Shown here: positions 60,983-64,000 of the stretch, in pieces
Position numbering within the stretch: the first letter of the stretch is position 1
Layout of the letters: each line of letters starts with the position of its first letter
DNA from: Halorubellus salinus
GTDB lineage: Archaea; Halobacteriota; Halobacteria; Halobacteriales; Natrialbaceae
Direction: 5' to 3'
Assembly (NCBI RefSeq): GCF_020567525.1
Contig: NZ_JAJCVI010000004.1
Coordinates: 124,001-188,000 of the forward strand
Length of the DNA stretch: 64,000 nucleotides
The notes under the pieces: generated by a model
Told to the model about the DNA's origin: nothing
The model's database searches: none
What the model saw: only the letters and a program-made list of their open reading frames with translations
Position numbers and translations under genes: made by a program

Positions 60983-62077
60983 ATGAGCGAACCGAGTCCG
61001 GAGGTCTACGAGCGCGGTCGCGGGATGGACGCGCACAACGAGGTGATGCGCGGCATCCGCGCGCAGAAGGACGCGACGTACGACCCCCACGAACCCACGC
61101 GGGTGTGGCTCGACGAGGACAACACGCCCGGCGGCGTCTACGACAGCCTCACCATCATCCTCAACACCGGTGGGTGTCGGTGGGCGCGAGCGGGCGGCTG
61201 CACGATGTGCGGGTACGTCGCGGAGTCCGTCGAGGGCGGGAGCGTCGCGCACGACGCGCTTATGGACCAAATCGACGTGTGCCTCGACCACGAGCGCGAG
61301 AACCTCGGCGAGCCCGGCGAGGACGACGAGCAGGCGGGTCTCATCAAGATCTACACCTCGGGGAGCTTCCTCGACGAGCGCGAGGTCGGCGCCCAGACCA
61401 GGCAGGCCATCGCCGAGACCTTCGGGGACCGCGAGCGCATCGTCGTCGAGAGCCTCCCTGACTTCGTCGACGCGGAGAAAGTTCAGGACTTCACGCAGCA
61501 CGGCCTGGACGTCGACGTCGCCGTCGGCCTGGAGACCGCGACCGACCGCGTCCGGCACGACTGCGTGAACAAGTACTTCGACTTCGCGGACTTCGAGGAC
61601 GCCGCGATGGCCGCGAAGGAAGCGGGCGCTGGCGTGAAAGCGTACCTCCTGATGAAGCCGCCGTTCCTCACGGAACCCGAAGCGCTCGCGGACATGAAGG
61701 CGAGCGTCCGGAAGTGCGCGGACGTCGAGGGCTGTCACACCGTCTCGATGAACCCGTGTAACGTCCAGCGGTACACGATGGTGGACGAACTCTACTTCCG
61801 CGGGGGCTACCGGCCGCCGTGGCTCTGGTCGGTCGCGGACGTCCTCGAGTCGACCGCCGACGAGGACGTCATCGTCGTCAGCGACCCCGTCGGGCACGGG
61901 TCCGAGCGCGGCCCGCACAACTGCGGCGAGTGCGACGACAACGTCCAGACGGCCATCAAGGACTTCGACCTCCGCCAGGACCCGTCGGTGTTCGAGCAGG
62001 TCAGCTGCGAGTGCGAGGCGACGTGGGAGACGGTGCTCGAACGCGAGACCGAGTACAACGCACCGCTGGTCGACTGA
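60983..62077 (+). CDS. raSEA: Archaeosine biosynthesis radical SAM protein RaSEA
   Basis: A 364-residue radical-SAM enzyme, the partner of ArcS. The iron-sulfur motif is Cys65-Cys73-Cys76 (GGCRWARAGGCTMCGY), a CX7CX2C spacing rather than the usual CX3CX2C. TSGSFLDERE (near 130) and LESLPDFV-type VVESLPDFVD (near 160) follow. It is thought to cleave the ArcS-generated lysine adduct on preQ0-tRNA, releasing archaeosine. It lies 6 kb after arcS on the same strand. Its stop codon starts a 30-bp tandem repeat. Confidence 0.93.
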   Translation: MSEPSPEVYERGRGMDAHNEVMRGIRAQKDATYDPHEPTRVWLDEDNTPGGVYDSLTIILNTGGCRWARAGGCTMCGYVAESVEGGSVAHDALMDQIDVCLDHERENLGEPGEDDEQAGLIKIYTSGSFLDEREVGAQTRQAIAETFGDRERIVVESLPDFVDAEKVQDFTQHGLDVDVAVGLETATDRVRHDCVNKYFDFADFEDAAMAAKEAGAGVKAYLLMKPPFLTEPEALADMKASVRKCADVEGCHTVSMNPCNVQRYTMVDELYFRGGYRPPWLWSVADVLESTADEDVIVVSDPVGHGSERGPHNCGECDDNVQTAIKDFDLRQDPSVFEQVSCECEATWETVLERETEYNAPLVD

Positions 62078-62212
62078 CCGCGGCGCGTCTCCTGGCCGAC
62101 GGTGTGACCGCGGCGCGTCTCCTGGCCGACGGTGTGACCGCGGCGCGTCTCCTGGCCGACGGTGTGACCGCGGCGCGTCTCCTGGCCGACGGTGTGACCG
62201 CGGCGCGTCTCT
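62075..62212 (+). repeat. 30-bp tandem repeat starting at the RaSEA stop codon
   Basis: Four exact 30-bp copies start at 62075, 62105, 62135 and 62165, with a partial fifth from 62195. The unit begins with the TGA stop codon itself and reads tgaccgcggcgcgtctcctg followed by ten more bases. All copies preserve the TGA. Confidence 0.95.
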
Positions 62213-62251
62213 TATCCGGGACCTCTCGTTCGTCGTTCGCGCGTCGAGTCC

Positions 62252-62512
62252 TCAGTCGTCGCCGAGCGTTCGTCCGCCGTTCACGTGGGCGTCGGCGCGC
62301 TCGTCGAGGGTGACGGTCCCGGTCTCGTCGACGGTGACGTCCACGCCGGCGTAGGGGAACGTGAGGACCGCGCTTGAGTCGTCCGCGATGGCGTCCAGGG
62401 CCTCGGGGTCCACGGTCTCCGCGAGCGGTGGGAGGTCCAGCGCGTCGCGGTCGGTCCTGGCTGCGGTCGCTTCGATCACGCGCGCCGACGCGCTCCCGTC
62501 TGCGCTACTCAT
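62252..62512 (-). CDS. HalOD1 output-domain protein
   Basis: An 86-residue protein of the HalOD1 class (LPPLAETVDPEALDAIADD near residue 30, FPYAGVDVTVDETGTVTLD near 58), a small domain proposed to act as an output/regulatory module in haloarchaea. No DNA-binding motif is evident. The start at 62512 (MSSADGS) is preferred to one nine codons upstream. It converges with the RaSEA gene across the 30-bp repeat array. Confidence 0.85.
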   Translation of the reverse strand: MSSADGSASARVIEATAARTDRDALDLPPLAETVDPEALDAIADDSSAVLTFPYAGVDVTVDETGTVTLDERADAHVNGGRTLGDD

Positions 62513-62690
62513 GCGCGTCCCCGGGAACGGACGCCACATAAGCGTTCGTCAGACAACTCGAAACGCCGCGTTCGTTCCCCGGCCGTTCACGGCGTCACCC
62601 GGGGTATTCAGGGTGGTTTCGTCGCTGCCCGGTAACTCGAACCGGATCGCTGGAGAAGACACTTCACGTCGGCGTCCACACGTCGGCGCG

Positions 62691-63176
62691 ATGCCTCGCC
62701 CGCGAGCACCGACGGCGACCATCGCCTGCATCGTCCTCGTGGCGACCGCCGGCTGCGTCGCCGGGCCGCTCGGCGGCAGCGACCGGGTCTCGACCGTCGA
62801 CTGCACGCACCGACTCGACAGCGCGAACGCGACGACCGGCCCCGCGCTCCCCGACGAGCAGGACGTCGCGAACGGGACCGAACGTCGGTCGCTCGTCCGC
62901 GCCGCTGAACGCCACGTCGCGTGGCACGCGTACAGCGCCGGCGAAGGCGAGGACCCGGACGTCGACCTCCGTGGAATCACCGTCGAGAACCAGTCGAGCG
63001 GGTTCGTCGTCCACGTCGCCACGGTCGCCGTCGGTCCGGCGCACGTCGACGACCCCGCCGTCACGGACGAGTGGTCCGCGCACTACCACGTGGACCGGAG
63101 GTCGATCCGACGTGCGGTCGCGCCCGTGAACGAGAGCGCCGACCCGGAGCGAAACGGGACCGTCGTCTGTGGGTAG
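62691..63176 (+). CDS. Hypothetical lipoprotein
   Basis: A 161-residue protein. The N-terminus ATIACIVLVATAGC is a Sec-type signal with a lipobox, giving a lipidated Cys near residue 22. The mature domain (SSGFVVHVATVAVGPAHVDD ... NGTVVCG) is soluble and would sit on the outer membrane face. Two further Cys (residue ~38 and the penultimate position) could form a disulfide. The family is not recognised. Confidence 0.65.
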   Translation: MPRPRAPTATIACIVLVATAGCVAGPLGGSDRVSTVDCTHRLDSANATTGPALPDEQDVANGTERRSLVRAAERHVAWHAYSAGEGEDPDVDLRGITVENQSSGFVVHVATVAVGPAHVDDPAVTDEWSAHYHVDRRSIRRAVAPVNESADPERNGTVVCG

Positions 63177-63268
63177 CACAGCGGACGCGTTCCGATACTG
63201 CCGTCTGCCGGTCGGTCGTGCCGACGCGGACGGCGTCGTGACTCCGGAACAGGACACCACAGGAACGA
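63177..63268. other. Short intergenic stretch before the triple repeat
   Basis: About 90 bp after the lipoprotein stop with no gene or structural element that I can support; it leads into the three-copy promoter-like repeat. Confidence 0.5.
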
Positions 63269-63350
63269 GTGCGTGACGCCGCCCGATGCGGCGCCAACCT
63301 CCTCACTATGACCCATTGCGACCAGAATGACTTAAAGAGCGTGCGGGAGC
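63269..63350 (+). promoter_or_regulatory. Promoter-like repeat, copy 1
   Basis: A hairpin (cgccgc-ccgat-gcggcg, 63277-63293) followed by the invariant core cctcctcactatgaccca / ttgcgaccagaatgacttaaag with TATA heptamer cttaaag at 63331-63337. Downstream an 8-bp inverted repeat (gtctcacg/cgtgagac, 63351-63375) would straddle the expected transcription start. Confidence 0.6.
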
Positions 63351-63406
63351 GTCTCACGATTGGGATTCGTGAGACTGGAGGTGGACGGAAGTCGTCACTG
63401 ACGGAT

Positions 63407-63505
63407 CGAACGACCGTAGAAACGCGTGCGACGCCGACGATGTCGGAGTCAACCTCCTCACTATGACCCATTGCGACCAGAATGACTTAAAGAACCGTGC
63501 GGGTC
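63407..63505 (+). promoter_or_regulatory. Promoter-like repeat, copy 2
   Basis: The same element with an extra shared upstream segment (cgaacgaccgtagaaacgcg). The hairpin here is gac-g-ccgac / gat / gtcgg-a-gtc (63430-63450): all five inner pairs are Watson-Crick although three of the bases differ from copies 1 and 3. Core TATA heptamer at 63486-63492. Confidence 0.6.
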
Positions 63506-63589
63506 GTTCTCGCGGAGCCCGTTGTCCGGTGCGTCGACGAACTACGCTGGGTCCGCTGCATGACTTGACAACACGCGTCGCTGTACGAA

Positions 63590-63690
63590 CGAACGACCGT
63601 AGAAACGCGTTCGACGCCGCGCGATGCGGCGCCATCCTCCTCACTACCGCCCATTGCGACCAGAATGACTTAAAGAACCGTGTGGATGAG
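63590..63690 (+). promoter_or_regulatory. Promoter-like repeat, copy 3
   Basis: Third copy with hairpin cgccgc-gcgat-gcggcg (63615-63631) and the same core; TATA heptamer at 63669-63675. Spacings between cores are 155 and 183 bp. The next gene (LUD-domain, 63831) is 156 bases after the third TATA and has its own TATA (gttaagtacgg, about 63794-63804). Confidence 0.6.
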
Positions 63691-63830
63691 TCCCAACCGA
63701 CCGCGAGAATCCGGTACCCGGACTGGCGTGATGCATGCTAACGTTCGCCCCAGTATCGGTGGCGTCACCTACGGACACCGGTGTCCGCGTCTCGTTAAGT
63801 ACGGCAAGCGGCTACGAGTCGACCACGACC

Positions 63831-64000
63831 ATGTCCCAGCAAAAGTCCGACTACGCAGACGACGCCGACATCGACGCCGCCCTCGACGACCAGCCCGACG
63901 AGGAGACGCTCGCCGAGACCGTCGACAACCTCGAAGCGAACGGGTTCGAGGTCGTCGTCGTCGACACCGCCGACGACGCGCTCGACGCCGTCGTCGACCA
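63831..64000 (+). CDS. LUD-domain (LutC-like) lactate-utilisation protein, 5' part
   Basis: Only the first 56 residues are inside the window (MSQQKSDYADDADIDAALDD ...). The opening and the segment ETVDNLEANGFEVVVVDTADD are characteristic of haloarchaeal LUD-domain proteins, related to LutC of lactate utilisation. A TATA box lies about 30 bases upstream. Three promoter-like repeats precede it. Identification rests on the N-terminus only. Confidence 0.6.
   Translation, partial: MSQQKSDYADDADIDAALDDQPDEETLAETVDNLEANGFEVVVVDTADDALDAVVD

Noticed and set aside
59186-61918. A 910-codon minus-strand frame spanning RaSEA and the CHAT-like gene
   Set aside because: Overlaps RaSEA antisense and reads the CHAT-like gene out of frame; extreme Arg/Ala content.
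62075-62212. CRISPR array (30-bp direct repeats)
   Set aside because: Repeats are directly adjacent with no spacers and no cas genes nearby; the unit contains the preceding gene's stop codon.
63269-63690. Start of an rRNA operon
   Set aside because: The tandem promoter-like layout is suggestive, but no 16S-type sequence follows; the next feature is a protein gene.
63285-63741. Short reading frames across the triple repeat
   Set aside because: They contain the repeat cores (including the phrase read from acccattgcgaccag) and vary in frame between copies, so they are unlikely to be genes.

Overview
The window comes from a halophilic archaeon (class Halobacteria). It is very GC-rich, its predicted proteins are strongly acidic, and it has archaeal TATA/BRE promoters only a few bases from start codons. 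Diagnostic genes include CetZ, halorhodopsin, aEF-2, aIF-2/5B, Pus10/TrmY, TgtA/ArcS/RaSEA, HalOD1, and several protein families known only from haloarchaea. I cannot assign a genus.

Layout. 1-12.3 kb is an informational core: the 3' end of a NusA-like KH protein, cetZ, a sensor kinase, uS12, uS7, aEF-2, pyruvoyl arginine decarboxylase, plus small conserved haloarchaeal proteins. 12.4-22.7 kb holds a DUF502 membrane protein, a PAS kinase, a hydrolase/GNAT pair, aIF-2 divergent from a PRC-barrel/Nob1 pair, a CPBP protease, glucose-6-phosphate isomerase and small hypotheticals. 22.7-31 kb has secF-secD, RNase HII, a winged-helix regulator and the pus10/trmY pair. 31-39.4 kb contains halorhodopsin, tRNA-Pro(CGG) with a possible tRNA remnant, a three-gene operon resembling quinone detoxification, an NhaC antiporter and a lipoprotein. 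39.4-50.9 kb is mostly envelope and transport: a gamma-glutamyltransferase-like enzyme, LysE, an ABC exporter, FNT, and hydrolases. 51-62 kb carries the archaeosine genes tgtA, arcS and RaSEA, separated by a kinase, a large CHAT-like protein and small genes. The last 1.7 kb has a HalOD1 protein, a lipoprotein, a three-copy promoter-like repeat and the start of a LUD-domain gene.

The clearest functional thread is tRNA maturation. TgtA, ArcS and RaSEA together make archaeosine-15. Pus10 and TrmY make pseudouridine-54/55 and N1-methylpseudouridine-54. Around these sit ribosome biogenesis (Nob1), ribosomal proteins and translation factors.

The most unusual features are repeats. (a) At least seven genes end in short direct tandem repeats (18-38 bp, three unrelated ones of exactly 30 bp) that begin at or span the stop codon. 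(b) A family of GC-rich hairpins lies directly after the stop codons of pgi, the DUF5781 gene and infB. (c) Two histidine kinases carry an in-frame 45-bp repeat that duplicates the ATP-binding N-box. (d) Near the right end, three copies of a roughly 80-95 bp element pair a hairpin showing compensatory base changes with an invariant TATA-containing core.
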